A DNA stretch of 64,000 nucleotides from an uncultured Kiritimatiellota bacterium (GTDB lineage: Bacteria > Verrucomicrobiota > Kiritimatiellia > RFP12 > UBA1067): assembly GCA_934635045.1 (NCBI GenBank), contig CAKTZA010000010.1, positions 1-64,000 of the forward strand, written 5' to 3'. Within the stretch, counting starts at the first letter, position 1; each line of letters begins with the position of its first letter. The position numbers and the translations under genes are program-made. Below the pieces are notes generated by a model. It made no database searches. It saw only the letters and a program-made list of their open reading frames with translations, and was not told the origin of the DNA. Of this stretch, positions 7,599-15,209 are shown one piece after another.

Positions 7599-10232
7599 AT
7601 GAGAGTCTGTGAAATTGCCAAGGAGGCGGGCGTCACGAGCGCCGAGGTCCTCCGTGTTGCCGAAAAGGCGGGCGTCGAGGTCTCGAGCGCGATCAGCACG
7701 GTCGACGACGGCGAGCTCGCCGCGCTCAAGCTGGCGCTCGCGAACGCGCCGAAGGACGATGTCTCGGCGGCGCGCGCGGCCAAGACGAAGCGCGCGGCCG
7801 AGCTGAACGCCGCGTTCTTCGCCGCGCAGAAGGCGAAGCTCGCCGAGCACCTGAAGATCGCGAAGGACGCGGCGGAGGGCAAGGCCGTCACGGTCGCGGC
7901 ACCGGCGACGGGAGCGACGCGCGGGACGGAAGAGGCGAAGCCGTCATCATCGCCGTCGGCGGCGGTCACGTCGCCTGTCTCGCAAGGGGCGGCTTCTCCG
8001 GCGGCGGTCACGCCGTCTTTATCGCAGGGGGCGGCTTCTCCGGCGGTGGTCACGCCGTCTTTATCGCAGGGGGCGGCTTCTCCGGCGGCGGTCACGCCGT
8101 CTTTATCGCAGGGGGCGGCTTCAGCCGCCCCGACTGCCCCGAAGATCCGCATGGCGCCGGGCGTGAAGCCGAAGGTCGTTCCGGCGATTTCCGCCGCGAA
8201 GACGGGCTTGACGGCGGCCGGGTTCAAGCCGCTCCAGCACGCGCGGCCGGCGGCGACGATCTCGATTTCCGTCGCGGCCGCCCCGAAGCCGAAACCGCCG
8301 AAGCCGACGATCTCCGTGGGCGTCGCCGGGCGCGACGACCGCAAGGGCCGGAAGGATCGCGAGGGCGCGAAGGGCTTTGACAAGGGCGCGCCGCGCGTGG
8401 TGGCGCCGAAGGTGATGGAGCAGGGCAGCCGCATTTCCGTCGACGAGGCGAACAAGGAGATTTCGATTCGCGGCGCCGTGATCGTCAAGGATCTCGCGGC
8501 GAAGCTCAACATCAAGCCGAACCGCCTGATCGCCGACCTGATGGGCCTGAAGGTGCTTGCGTCCATCAACCAGCGCGTCGAGCCGGATGTCGCGACGAAG
8601 GTCGCGCAGAAGTACGGCTTCAAGGTGACGATCGAGCACGCCCGCGACAAGGCGGCGGCGAAGCCGGTCCTGAAGGCGATCGACGCTGACGACCTCATTC
8701 CGGAGGACGCGCCCGAGACGCTGAAGCCGCGCGCGCCGGTCGTCACGTTCCTCGGCCACGTCGACCACGGCAAGACGACGCTGATGGACTACATCCGCAA
8801 GGAGCACGTCGCGGCGGGCGAGGCCGGCGGCATCACCCAGCAGATCTCCGCCTACCAGGTCGAGATCGCGGGCAAGAAGATCACGTTCCTCGACACGCCC
8901 GGCCACGCCGCGTTCAGCGCGATGCGGGCGCGCGGCGCGCAGATCACCGACATCGCCGTCCTCATCGTGGCGGCCGACGACGGCATCATGCCGCAGACCG
9001 AGGAGTGCATCAAGGTCTGCCGCCAGACGGGCGTGCAGATCATGGTCGCGATCACGAAGGCCGACAAGCCGACGGCGAACGTCGACCGCGTCAAGCAGCA
9101 GCTCCAGAAGCGGGGCCTGACGCCGGAGGACTGGGGCGGCGACATCATCTGCTGCCCCGTCTCGGGCGTGACGGGCCTTGGCGTGGACGCGCTTCTCGAG
9201 AATATCCTCGTCCAGGCGGAGGTCCTTGAGCTTCAGGCGAACCCGAACCGCCGCGCGAACGGCTTCGTGATCGAGTCCGAGCTGCAGCAGGGCCTCGGCC
9301 CGTGCGCGACGCTGCTCGTCACGGGCGGCACGCTCAAGGTCGGGGACGCGATTCTCATCGGCGAGCACTTCGGCAAGGTGCGCGCGCTCATCGACGACCA
9401 CGGCCGCCGCATCAAGGAGGCCCCGCCGGCGACGCCGGTGAAGTGCACGGGCCTTTCGGGCGTGCCCGAGGCCGGCAGCGAGTTCCGCGTCATGCTCGAC
9501 GAGAAGCGCGCGCGCACGCTCGCCGAGCAGACCGCACAGGAGAAGAAGGAGGAGGCCCTCTCGACCTCGAAGGCCGCGACGCTCGACGCGCTCATGAGCG
9601 CGATGGCCGCCGAAGGCAAGCGCGAGCTGAACGTGATCGTGAAGTCCGACACGCAGGGCTCGCTGGAGGCGATCGTGCAGGCGCTGAACGAGATCAAGTC
9701 CGAGAAGGTCGGCCTGAACGTCATCGGCACGGGCACGGGCAACGTCTCGCTCACCGACGTCAAGTCCGCCGCCGCCGGCAAGGCGACTATCGTCGGCTTC
9801 GACATCGGCAACGACTCGGGCGTCCAGCAGCAGGCGCGCCACGACGGCGTCCGGATCAACTCCTTCCGCATCATCTACGAACTGCTCGATCACGTCAAGA
9901 ACTGCATGCTCGACCTGCTGCCGCCGGAGTTCAAGGAGGTCGTCCTCGGCCACGCCGAGATCAAGGCGATCTACGACATCGGCAAGCTCGGCAAGATCGC
10001 CGGCTCGCAGATGCTCGATGGCAAGCTCGTCGCCAAGGAGCGCTTCCGCATCCTCCGCAGCAAGGCGCAGGTGTGGGACGGCAAGGTGCAGACGCTGCGC
10101 CACTTCAAGGACGAGGTGAAGGAAGTGACGGGCCAGCAGGAATGCGGCGTGTGCTTCGCGAACTACGAGGGCTTCCAGGTCGGCGACACGATCGAGTGCT
10201 ACTCGCTGGAAGAGCTGCCGAGGAGCCTGTAA
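7599..10232 (+). CDS. infB: Translation initiation factor IF-2
   Basis: An 877-residue GTPase that positions initiator tRNA on the ribosome. I chose the ATG at 7599 because MRVCEIAKEAGV begins the conserved IF2_N helix; a start at 7569 would overlap nusA. An alanine/proline/lysine-rich linker fills about residues 60-270 and contains a 42-base tandem repeat. The GTPase domain has G1 GHVDHGKT (386-393), DTPGHAAF and TKAD motifs. Domains II-IV follow, with EKKEEALS and VVLGHAEIKAIY regions typical of the family. It is the second gene of the nusA operon. The next gene begins three bases after its stop. Confidence 0.96.
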   Translation: MRVCEIAKEAGVTSAEVLRVAEKAGVEVSSAISTVDDGELAALKLALANAPKDDVSAARAAKTKRAAELNAAFFAAQKAKLAEHLKIAKDAAEGKAVTVAAPATGATRGTEEAKPSSSPSAAVTSPVSQGAASPAAVTPSLSQGAASPAVVTPSLSQGAASPAAVTPSLSQGAASAAPTAPKIRMAPGVKPKVVPAISAAKTGLTAAGFKPLQHARPAATISISVAAAPKPKPPKPTISVGVAGRDDRKGRKDREGAKGFDKGAPRVVAPKVMEQGSRISVDEANKEISIRGAVIVKDLAAKLNIKPNRLIADLMGLKVLASINQRVEPDVATKVAQKYGFKVTIEHARDKAAAKPVLKAIDADDLIPEDAPETLKPRAPVVTFLGHVDHGKTTLMDYIRKEHVAAGEAGGITQQISAYQVEIAGKKITFLDTPGHAAFSAMRARGAQITDIAVLIVAADDGIMPQTEECIKVCRQTGVQIMVAITKADKPTANVDRVKQQLQKRGLTPEDWGGDIICCPVSGVTGLGVDALLENILVQAEVLELQANPNRRANGFVIESELQQGLGPCATLLVTGGTLKVGDAILIGEHFGKVRALIDDHGRRIKEAPPATPVKCTGLSGVPEAGSEFRVMLDEKRARTLAEQTAQEKKEEALSTSKAATLDALMSAMAAEGKRELNVIVKSDTQGSLEAIVQALNEIKSEKVGLNVIGTGTGNVSLTDVKSAAAGKATIVGFDIGNDSGVQQQARHDGVRINSFRIIYELLDHVKNCMLDLLPPEFKEVVLGHAEIKAIYDIGKLGKIAGSQMLDGKLVAKERFRILRSKAQVWDGKVQTLRHFKDEVKEVTGQQECGVCFANYEGFQVGDTIECYSLEELPRSL
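7965..8132 (+). repeat. 42-bp tandem repeat in the infB linker
   Basis: Four copies start at 7965, 8007, 8049 and 8091, each keyed by GTCACG. The first is degenerate and the others nearly identical. The unit encodes a 14-residue block containing AVTPSLSQGAASP. The array ends in a near-perfect palindrome, GGGGCGGCTTCAGCCGCCCC (8112-8131). Confidence 0.85.
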
Positions 10233-10235
10233 GCG

Positions 10236-10895
10236 ATGGACGCGGTTCACGTCGATTTCGCGCGCGGGAAATGGAATCCCGCCGATTGGGTCGCCTTCAA
10301 GTCGCTGCGCTTCGACTATTGCCACGGCTTCGTGCAGAAGGACGACCACATCGAGAATCCCTGCCCAGAGGGCGTTTCGGACGAGGCGCTGTACGCGAAG
10401 CACGTGACGGAGGTCTACGCGAGCCAGGTCTTCAGCCGTCGGCTCGTCGGCTCGACGATTGAGGTCGCCTCGACGATGAGCTTTGACCACCTGATGGCGC
10501 CGCTCATCGTGCTGACGCCGGAGCTGGATGTCGACGACACGGGGCGCCACGCCTTCAAGAAGCACTACGAGGTCGTCCTCTACAACGAGGGGATCAACGT
10601 CTGGCATTACGACTACGACGCGGTGTGCGGGCTCTCGTGGCATCTCGCGGCGTTTGCGCGCGCGCCGTTCGAGGCGAAGCGCCCGTACGAGCTGAAGGTC
10701 GCGCTGGCGAAGGGCAAGCGCGAAATGCGCATGACCGTCTCCTGCGGCGGCGTGACGTTCGGCTTCGAGGATCCGGAACTGCCCGAAAGCTTCTATGCGG
10801 GCGTGACGGGCTGCGAAGGGCGCAACCGCTTCTACGATTTCACGGCGCGGACGTCTGATGCGACGCTCGATCCGCTGGCCGACGGCGAGCACTGA
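10236..10895 (+). CDS. Hypothetical protein, possibly a beta-sandwich (lectin-like) fold
   Basis: The 219-residue product has no signal peptide or membrane segment and is rich in aromatic residues and predicted strands: KWNPADWVAFK near the start, a long middle part with HYEVVLYNEGINVWHY, and GVTGCEGRNRFYDF near the C-terminus. The pattern is reminiscent of concanavalin-like jelly rolls that bind or cut sugars, but I do not recognise a specific family. The start codon lies three bases after infB, with GAGGAG inside the infB 3' end as ribosome site, so it is probably co-transcribed with nusA-infB. That placement suggests steady expression but does not reveal its job. Confidence 0.7.
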   Translation: MDAVHVDFARGKWNPADWVAFKSLRFDYCHGFVQKDDHIENPCPEGVSDEALYAKHVTEVYASQVFSRRLVGSTIEVASTMSFDHLMAPLIVLTPELDVDDTGRHAFKKHYEVVLYNEGINVWHYDYDAVCGLSWHLAAFARAPFEAKRPYELKVALAKGKREMRMTVSCGGVTFGFEDPELPESFYAGVTGCEGRNRFYDFTARTSDATLDPLADGEH

Positions 10896-10944
10896 GGTTC
10901 GGAAGGCTCTCGTTCGCCGTCGTGTCGCCAAGGGGGTTCTGCGC

Positions 10945-11490
10945 GTGCATGCGACCATTGCCGATGTCATCGCCGATACGGCCCAGAACTCGATTGAGGC
11001 CGGTGCGCGTCGCGTGTCGGTCGAACTTGTCGAGGACGGCGCGACGATTGCGGTCACGGTCGCCGACGACGGCAAGGGCATGGATGCCGCCACGCAGCGG
11101 CGGGCGTTCGACCCGTTCTACACCGAGGCCGGGAAACACGATCGGCGCAAGGTCGGGCTGGGACTGCCGATCCTGAAGCAGATTTGCGAGGCGTGTGACG
11201 GCGGGTGTTCGCTCGTGTCCGAGCCGGGCGTCGGCACGACGCTCACGTACCATTTCAACGCGCAGCACATCGACTTGCCGCCGATGGGGGATGTGGCGGA
11301 GATGGTGACGACGCTTTTCAACTATCCGGGGAACTTCGAGCTTGTCTTCACGCATCGAAAGGGGGGCGAGTCGTATTCGGTCGCCCGCTCGGAGCTGGCG
11401 GACGCCGTGGGCGGACTTGAGACCGTCGAGGGCCTTTCGCTCGCCCAGACGTTCCTCCGTTCGCAAGAAGACGCCCTGCGCAGCCGGTAA
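10945..11490 (+). CDS. Small ATP-binding protein of the histidine-kinase/anti-sigma ATPase fold
   Basis: The 181-residue protein consists mainly of a GHKL ATPase domain. The N box is IADTAQNSIEAGA, the G1 box VADDGKGMD, and the G2 box KVGLGLPILKQ. No dimerisation helix with a phospho-accepting histidine is present, so it is not a complete sensor kinase. Similar stand-alone proteins accompany hydrogenase genes in anaerobes, and anti-sigma factors share the fold. The GTG at 10945 is preferred: AAGGGGG lies eight bases upstream and translation then begins at the conserved first helix. An ATG at 10858 is in frame but would overlap the preceding gene by 38 bases. A strong terminator spans its stop codon. 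ATP binding is well supported; partner and role are unknown. Confidence 0.75.
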   Translation: MHATIADVIADTAQNSIEAGARRVSVELVEDGATIAVTVADDGKGMDAATQRRAFDPFYTEAGKHDRRKVGLGLPILKQICEACDGGCSLVSEPGVGTTLTYHFNAQHIDLPPMGDVAEMVTTLFNYPGNFELVFTHRKGGESYSVARSELADAVGGLETVEGLSLAQTFLRSQEDALRSR

Positions 11491-11513
11491 GTCACCGTCC
11501 GCGCAGGGCGTTT
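11472..11513. terminator. Terminator-like hairpin between convergent units
   Basis: CGCCCTGCGC (11472-11481) pairs perfectly with GCGCAGGGCG (11501-11510), followed by TTT. It overlaps the end of the ATPase-fold gene. A second small hairpin (AAGGCC-AAG-GGCCTT, 11527-11541) covers the end of the oppositely oriented hsp20. Together they probably end both converging transcripts. Confidence 0.65.
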
Positions 11514-11539
11514 CGCCTGTGCGAGCAAGGCCAAGGGCC

Positions 11540-11875
11540 TTACTGGATCTGGATCTGCGTCGGCTTGGACTCGGCGCGTTTCTTGATGACGACCGTGAGA
11601 AGTCCATTCTCAAGCTTGGCCGTCAGGGTCTTCGGATCCGCCATTTCGGGCAGTTCCGCGCTGATTGCGTAGTTCGTCCGCTCGAACTCGTGCGCGACTT
11701 CGCGGAAGCCGGCCGGGTTCTGGTACTTCGCGTGCGTCTTCAGCGTGAGGGTCTTGCCGTCCATGTGAAGTTCGGCGTCTTCCTTGCCGACGCCGGGAAC
11801 TTCGACCTTCAGCTCGTATTCCTCCGGCTTCTCGACGAACGTTGCCGTCGGGACCACAAATTTCTCTTCGTTCAT
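11540..11875 (-). CDS. Small heat-shock protein Hsp20 (second of tandem pair)
   Basis: The 111-residue protein is almost entirely an alpha-crystallin domain. It begins KFVVPTATFVEKPEEYELKV, continues with VEVPGVGKEDAELHMDGKTL, and ends with the strand LENGLLTVVIKKRAE. The conserved G-x-L/T motif is GLLTVV. Hsp20 proteins form oligomers that hold unfolding proteins for ATP-dependent refolding. AAAGGAGG lies before the ATG at 11875. It follows the other hsp20 by 41 bases and is probably transcribed with it from the sigma-54 promoter. The two copies differ clearly, so the duplication is not recent. Confidence 0.9.
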   Translation of the reverse strand: MNEEKFVVPTATFVEKPEEYELKVEVPGVGKEDAELHMDGKTLTLKTHAKYQNPAGFREVAHEFERTNYAISAELPEMADPKTLTAKLENGLLTVVIKKRAESKPTQIQIQ

Positions 11876-11916
11876 GTTCTTTCCTCCTTTGTTAGATTCG
11901 GTTGTTGAATCGCGGT

Positions 11917-12297
11917 TTACTGGATCGCGATCTTGTGGACGCCCGTCGCCTCGGCTTTCGGCAGCTCGATGCGCAGGACGCCGTTCGTGAACTTGGCGTT
12001 CGCCTTTTCGACGCTGACGCGGAACGGCAGTTCCAGTCGGCGGCTCCAGGCGTGGGCCTTGCCCTCTTCTGGCTTGTCGGCGATCGTCACGGCCTGCGGT
12101 TCAAGCGTCAGGTCGACGTCCTTCGCGGACTTGCCCGGCAGCTCGACGTCGATCAGCGCCGCGTCATCATCCAAGAACACGTTCACGGGCGGAAACCGAC
12201 CGGCGGCACGAGCCCGCATGTTCCTGAATGTCCGGCTTCCCGTATCGAGAAGGTCGTCCAGAAAGCCCCACGGATCCATATTCATCAATGTGTTCAT
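11917..12297 (-). CDS. Small heat-shock protein Hsp20 (first of tandem pair)
   Basis: The 126-residue protein starts MNTLMNMDPWGFLDDLL, an N-terminal arm typical of the family. The alpha-crystallin domain runs from about residue 30, with VNVFLDDDAALIDVELPG and the closing strand NGVLRIELPKAE. I placed the start at 12297 because AAGGAAA lies just upstream and longer readings extend through promoter sequence. It is the first gene of a two-gene unit with the 11540-11875 Hsp20, reading away from hisI. Upstream lie a perfect sigma-54 promoter consensus and an inverted repeat, so expression is likely under an enhancer-binding activator rather than a heat-shock sigma factor or HrcA. Confidence 0.9.
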   Translation of the reverse strand: MNTLMNMDPWGFLDDLLDTGSRTFRNMRARAAGRFPPVNVFLDDDAALIDVELPGKSAKDVDLTLEPQAVTIADKPEEGKAHAWSRRLELPFRVSVEKANAKFTNGVLRIELPKAEATGVHKIAIQ

Positions 12298-12337
12298 GTT
12301 TTTGTTTCCTTTCTTCTTTTGCCAACGCCTGTCATTT

Positions 12338-12354
12338 TGCAAAGTCCGTGCCAA
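12338..12354 (-). promoter_or_regulatory. Consensus sigma-54 (-24/-12) promoter for hsp20 pair
   Basis: The minus strand reads TTGGCACGGACTTTGCA. It matches every fixed position of the sigma-54 consensus YTGGCACGrNNNTTGCW. Predicted transcription would start near 12326, leaving a leader of about 29 bases with a ribosome site before the ATG at 12297. Confidence 0.8.
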
Positions 12355-12394
12355 GGCGAAGTGCGCGCGCGTCGTGTCACCGTTTGGGCCATCT

Positions 12395-12412
12395 TGTCGC
12401 AGGGGCGCGACA
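12395..12412. promoter_or_regulatory. Inverted repeat, candidate activator site
   Basis: TGTCGC and GCGACA flank six bases. The site lies about 40 bases upstream of the -24 box. Position and symmetry suit an enhancer-binding protein site, but the binding protein is unknown. Confidence 0.4.
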
Positions 12413-12453
12413 GAAATGTCCAGTCCCTGCCGCCGCGCGCGGCGATTTTTTGA

Positions 12454-12459
12454 TATAAT
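12454..12459 (+). promoter_or_regulatory. -10 box TATAAT (hisI)
   Basis: TTTTTTGATATAATATG, an extended TGA-TATAAT box, 34 bases before the hisI ATG. Confidence 0.6.
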
Positions 12460-12493
12460 ATGCGGAAATTTTTCAGCTGAAAAGGCGAGAAAC

Positions 12494-12940
12494 ATGGGAC
12501 AACTTGAAGAATCTTCCGAACTGACGCTTGATTTCACGAAGCTTGAGAAGGTCGGCCAGCAGGTGTCGGCCACGCGCGCGGCGGGCGGGGCCGCGCACGA
12601 TCCGGGCGTCATTCCCGTTGCCGTGCAGAATGCCGACACGAAGGAGGTCATCCTCGTCGCCTACACGAACGAGTTCGCGATGCGGGAGTCGTTCGCGAAG
12701 CGGAAGCTGATTCTTTGGTCGACCTCGCGCAACAAGCTCTGGTTCAAGGGCGAAACGAGCGGCGAGACGTTCGATCTTCTGGAGGCGTACGTCAACTGCG
12801 AGCAGAACTCGCTGCTCTACATCGTGCGGCCCTGTCGCGGCGGCATCTGCCACACGAAGAACAAGGCGGGCGCGCCGCGCAACTGCTACTACCGCAAGAT
12901 CGACTTCGACACGCTGAAGCTCACGTTCGTCGATCTGTAA
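12494..12940 (+). CDS. hisI: Phosphoribosyl-AMP cyclohydrolase (divergent metal ligands)
   Basis: The 148-residue protein opens the adenine ring of phosphoribosyl-AMP in histidine synthesis. Family signatures include IPVAVQNADTKEVILVAYTN, LWSTSRNKLWFKGETSG and the zinc-site segment GGICHTKNKAG...NCYYR. The magnesium loop usually written DCDxD reads NCEQN here, so two of three aspartates are asparagine and one is glutamate. This may be a lineage variant; loss of activity cannot be excluded. The start at 12494 is the first codon of the conserved frame and follows AAAGGCGAG. It has its own promoter, and oadG lies 51 bases downstream beyond a TCAACT-rich tract. hisH and hisF lie 45 kb away. Confidence 0.82.
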   Translation: MGQLEESSELTLDFTKLEKVGQQVSATRAAGGAAHDPGVIPVAVQNADTKEVILVAYTNEFAMRESFAKRKLILWSTSRNKLWFKGETSGETFDLLEAYVNCEQNSLLYIVRPCRGGICHTKNKAGAPRNCYYRKIDFDTLKLTFVDL

Positions 12941-12944
12941 CCAC

Positions 12945-12991
12945 CCCGCCCTCATCCTCTCAACTTTCTCAACCCTCAACTCTCAACTACT
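12945..12991 (+). repeat. TCAACT-rich pyrimidine tract before oadG
   Basis: The short gap between hisI and oadG is a low-complexity run of CTCAACT, TCAACCC and CTCATC units ending at the oadG ATG. No purine-rich ribosome site is visible in it. Comparable tracts precede other start codons in this window. Confidence 0.5.
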
Positions 12992-13213
12992 ATGGCAGTA
13001 CTGCTACAAGGTCTCGTCCTGATGATTGCCGGCATGGGCATCGTCTACTTCTTTCTTTCCCTGCTCATCTTCGTGACGAAGTTCACGATGGGCGGCGTTG
13101 CGCGGTTCAACGCGCTGCTCCCCGACGAAACGCCGAAGAAGAAGCCGCTCGCGGCGGCGGCGAGCGACGACGCGAACATCGCCCTCGCGATTGCGGTCGC
13201 GCTGAGGGGGTAA
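12992..13213 (+). CDS. oadG: Sodium pump decarboxylase gamma subunit (OadG family)
   Basis: The 73-residue protein has one N-terminal membrane helix (about residues 4-28, with LVLMIAGMGIVYFFLSLLI) and a short cytoplasmic tail containing PKKKPLAAAAS. This is the plan of the gamma subunit, which anchors the carboxyltransferase to the membrane beta subunit and assists zinc-dependent chemistry. It is followed by the alpha (oadA) and beta (oadB) genes, which makes the assignment secure despite low sequence complexity. The upstream region lacks a clear ribosome site and consists of a pyrimidine tract. Confidence 0.85.
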   Translation: MAVLLQGLVLMIAGMGIVYFFLSLLIFVTKFTMGGVARFNALLPDETPKKKPLAAAASDDANIALAIAVALRG

Positions 13214-13224
13214 CAGACACGGAA

Positions 13225-13244
13225 CGGGGGCGCTGGTGCCCCCG
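13225..13244 (+). terminator. GC hairpin between oadG and oadA
   Basis: CGGGGGC and GCCCCCG form a seven-base-pair stem with a six-base loop, followed after 15 bases by T8. It lies inside the operon, so it may act as an attenuator or set subunit ratios rather than end the transcript. Confidence 0.45.
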
Positions 13245-13284
13245 CACCCCACCAAAGGATTTTTTTTGAAAGGTAAATAAAAAA

Positions 13285-15108
13285 ATGGCCAAGAAAAACG
13301 TCAAGTTCATGCTCACGGCGTTCCGTGACGGCTTCCAGTCCGTCGTCGGCGCGCGCGTTCTCTCCAAGGACTTCCTCCCCTGCGTCGAGGAAGCGTATGC
13401 GGCGGGCGTCCGCTGGTTCGAGGCGGGCGGCGGCGCGCGCTTCCAGAGCTGCTACTTCTACTGCCAGGAAGACGCCTTCGACGTGATGGACAAGTTTCGC
13501 AAGGCGGCGCCGGAGGCGGATCTCCAGACGCTCTCGCGCGGCGTGAACGTCGTCGGCCTCGAGAGCCAGTCGAGCGACATGATCAAGCTCCACGCCCAGA
13601 TGTTCAAGAAGCACGGCATGAGCTCGATCCGCAACTTCGACGCCCTGAACGACGTCAACAACCTCAAGTGGTCCGGCCAGTGCATCCACGACGCGGGCCT
13701 CAACCACGAGGTCGTCGTGACGATGATGGGCCTGCCGCCCGGGATCGACAACCAGGGCACGCACACGCCGGAGTTCTACCGTGACCGCCTGAAGATGATC
13801 ATGGACGCGGGCATCCCCTTCGACCGCGTCTGCTTCAAGGACGCTTCGGGCACCTCGACGCCGACGACCGTGTACAACACGATGAAGCTCGCGCGCAAGC
13901 TCCTCGGCGACAAGGTGCACATCCAGTTCCACTCGCACGAGACGGCCGGCAACGGCGTCGCCTGCTACCTCGCGGCGCTCAAGGGCGGCGCGGACGGCCT
14001 TGACCTCTCGATGGCCCCGATGAGCGGCGGCACCTGCCAGCCCGACATCATCACGATGTGGCACTGCCTCGACGGCGACCCCGACTTCGGCTTCGACTTC
14101 GACATCAACAAGATCAAGAAGGCCGAGGACGCCTTCAAGAACGCGATGAAGAAGTACTTCCTCCCGCCGGAGGCGATGAACGTGAACCCGCAGATCGTGT
14201 GGAGCCCGATGCCGGGCGGCGCCTTGACGGCGAACACGCAGATGCTGCGCGACAACAACATGATGGACAAGTACGACGACATGATCGCGGAGATGTACGA
14301 CTGCGTGCGCCTCGGCGGCTTCGGCACGTCCGTGACGCCGGTCTCGCAGTTCTACGCCCAGCAGGCGATCCAGAACGTCATGTTCGGCAAGTTCAAGAAG
14401 TTCGCGCCGGGCTATGCGAAGATGGTGCTCGGCTACTTCGGCAAGACCCCTGTCGCGCCCGACCCGGAGATCGTCAAGAAGGCGTCCGAGTTCATGGCCT
14501 CCAACGAGCTGACGAAGGCCTACTCGACCCCGACGACGAAGACGGTGCTGGAGCTCAACGACGCCGACCCGAAGAAGGGCGGCGCGGTCGCGAAGAAGGC
14601 GCTGGAGGACGCGGGCCTGCCCGTGACGGACGAGAACATCTTCATCGCGGCGTCCTGCAAGGAGAAGGGCATCCTCTTCCTCAAGGATCCGTCCAAGGCC
14701 CCGATGGGCTGCCGTTTCGCGGAAGACGCGAAGCCGGCGTCCGGCAAGGGCGGCCCCGTCACCGTCACGATCGGCGGCAAGGCCTACGGCGTCGAGATCA
14801 AGGGCGACGGCAAGGCGGTCGTGAACGGCAAGCCGGTCGACTTCAAGGCCGAGGCGGGCCTCAAGGCGGCTCCGGCCGCGGCGGCGGCCCCGGCGGGCGG
14901 CCAGGAGGTCAAGGCCCCGGTTCCGGGCACGGTTCTCCGCGTCACGGCGGCGAACGGCGCGAAGGTCGCGAAGGGCGACGAGCTCCTCGTCATGGACGTC
15001 ATGAAGATGGAGACGCCGGTCACGGCGCCGTGCGACGGCACGGTCACGGTCATGGTCGCGGCGACGGACAAGGTCGCGACGGGCGACACGCTCGCGGTCA
15101 TCGGGTAA
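13285..15108 (+). CDS. oadA: Sodium-pumping (oxaloacetate) decarboxylase alpha subunit with biotin domain
   Basis: The 607-residue protein carries an N-terminal TIM-barrel carboxyltransferase (about 1-290, RDGFQSVVGAR, FKDASGTSTP, HSHETAG), a PYC_OADA helical part (about 300-460, with SPMPGGALTANT), and a C-terminal biotinyl domain with Lys574 in VMKME as biotin site. An alanine/proline linker separates the last two. The subunit moves CO2 from the substrate to biotin; the beta subunit then decarboxylates biotin and exports sodium. Substrate motifs fit the oxaloacetate/pyruvate carboxyltransferase family rather than the methylmalonyl-CoA type, but the N-terminal motifs are divergent. It lies between oadG and oadB. 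An AAAGG site lies about 10 bases before the start. Confidence 0.88.
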   Translation: MAKKNVKFMLTAFRDGFQSVVGARVLSKDFLPCVEEAYAAGVRWFEAGGGARFQSCYFYCQEDAFDVMDKFRKAAPEADLQTLSRGVNVVGLESQSSDMIKLHAQMFKKHGMSSIRNFDALNDVNNLKWSGQCIHDAGLNHEVVVTMMGLPPGIDNQGTHTPEFYRDRLKMIMDAGIPFDRVCFKDASGTSTPTTVYNTMKLARKLLGDKVHIQFHSHETAGNGVACYLAALKGGADGLDLSMAPMSGGTCQPDIITMWHCLDGDPDFGFDFDINKIKKAEDAFKNAMKKYFLPPEAMNVNPQIVWSPMPGGALTANTQMLRDNNMMDKYDDMIAEMYDCVRLGGFGTSVTPVSQFYAQQAIQNVMFGKFKKFAPGYAKMVLGYFGKTPVAPDPEIVKKASEFMASNELTKAYSTPTTKTVLELNDADPKKGGAVAKKALEDAGLPVTDENIFIAASCKEKGILFLKDPSKAPMGCRFAEDAKPASGKGGPVTVTIGGKAYGVEIKGDGKAVVNGKPVDFKAEAGLKAAPAAAAAPAGGQEVKAPVPGTVLRVTAANGAKVAKGDELLVMDVMKMETPVTAPCDGTVTVMVAATDKVATGDTLAVIG

Positions 15109-15119
15109 GGAAATGAATC

Positions 15120-15208
15120 AACTCCGATGAGACCGAAGGCTACGCGAACGCTTCGCCAGCCCTGAAAAGAAAGCGGAGCGTTAGCGGAGCCTCGGATGAA
15201 TCGGAGTT
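15120..15208 (+). promoter_or_regulatory. Long hairpin in the oadA-oadB gap
   Basis: Nested inverted repeats nearly fill the 101-base gap. AACTCCGAT (15120-15128) pairs with ATCGGAGTT (15200-15208). CCGAAGGCTACGC (15133-15145) pairs with GCGGAGCCTCGG (15184-15195) with minor mismatches. AACGCTTCGC (15147-15156) pairs with GCGGAGCGTT (15173-15182). The GGAG just before the oadB ATG lies in the outer stem, so folding would hide it. Confidence 0.7.
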
Positions 15209-15209
15209 C

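Noticed and set aside
10858..10944. Longer start for the ATPase-fold protein at ATG 10858
   Set aside because: It would overlap the preceding gene by 38 bases and add a non-conserved Arg-rich segment; GTG 10945 has a better ribosome site.
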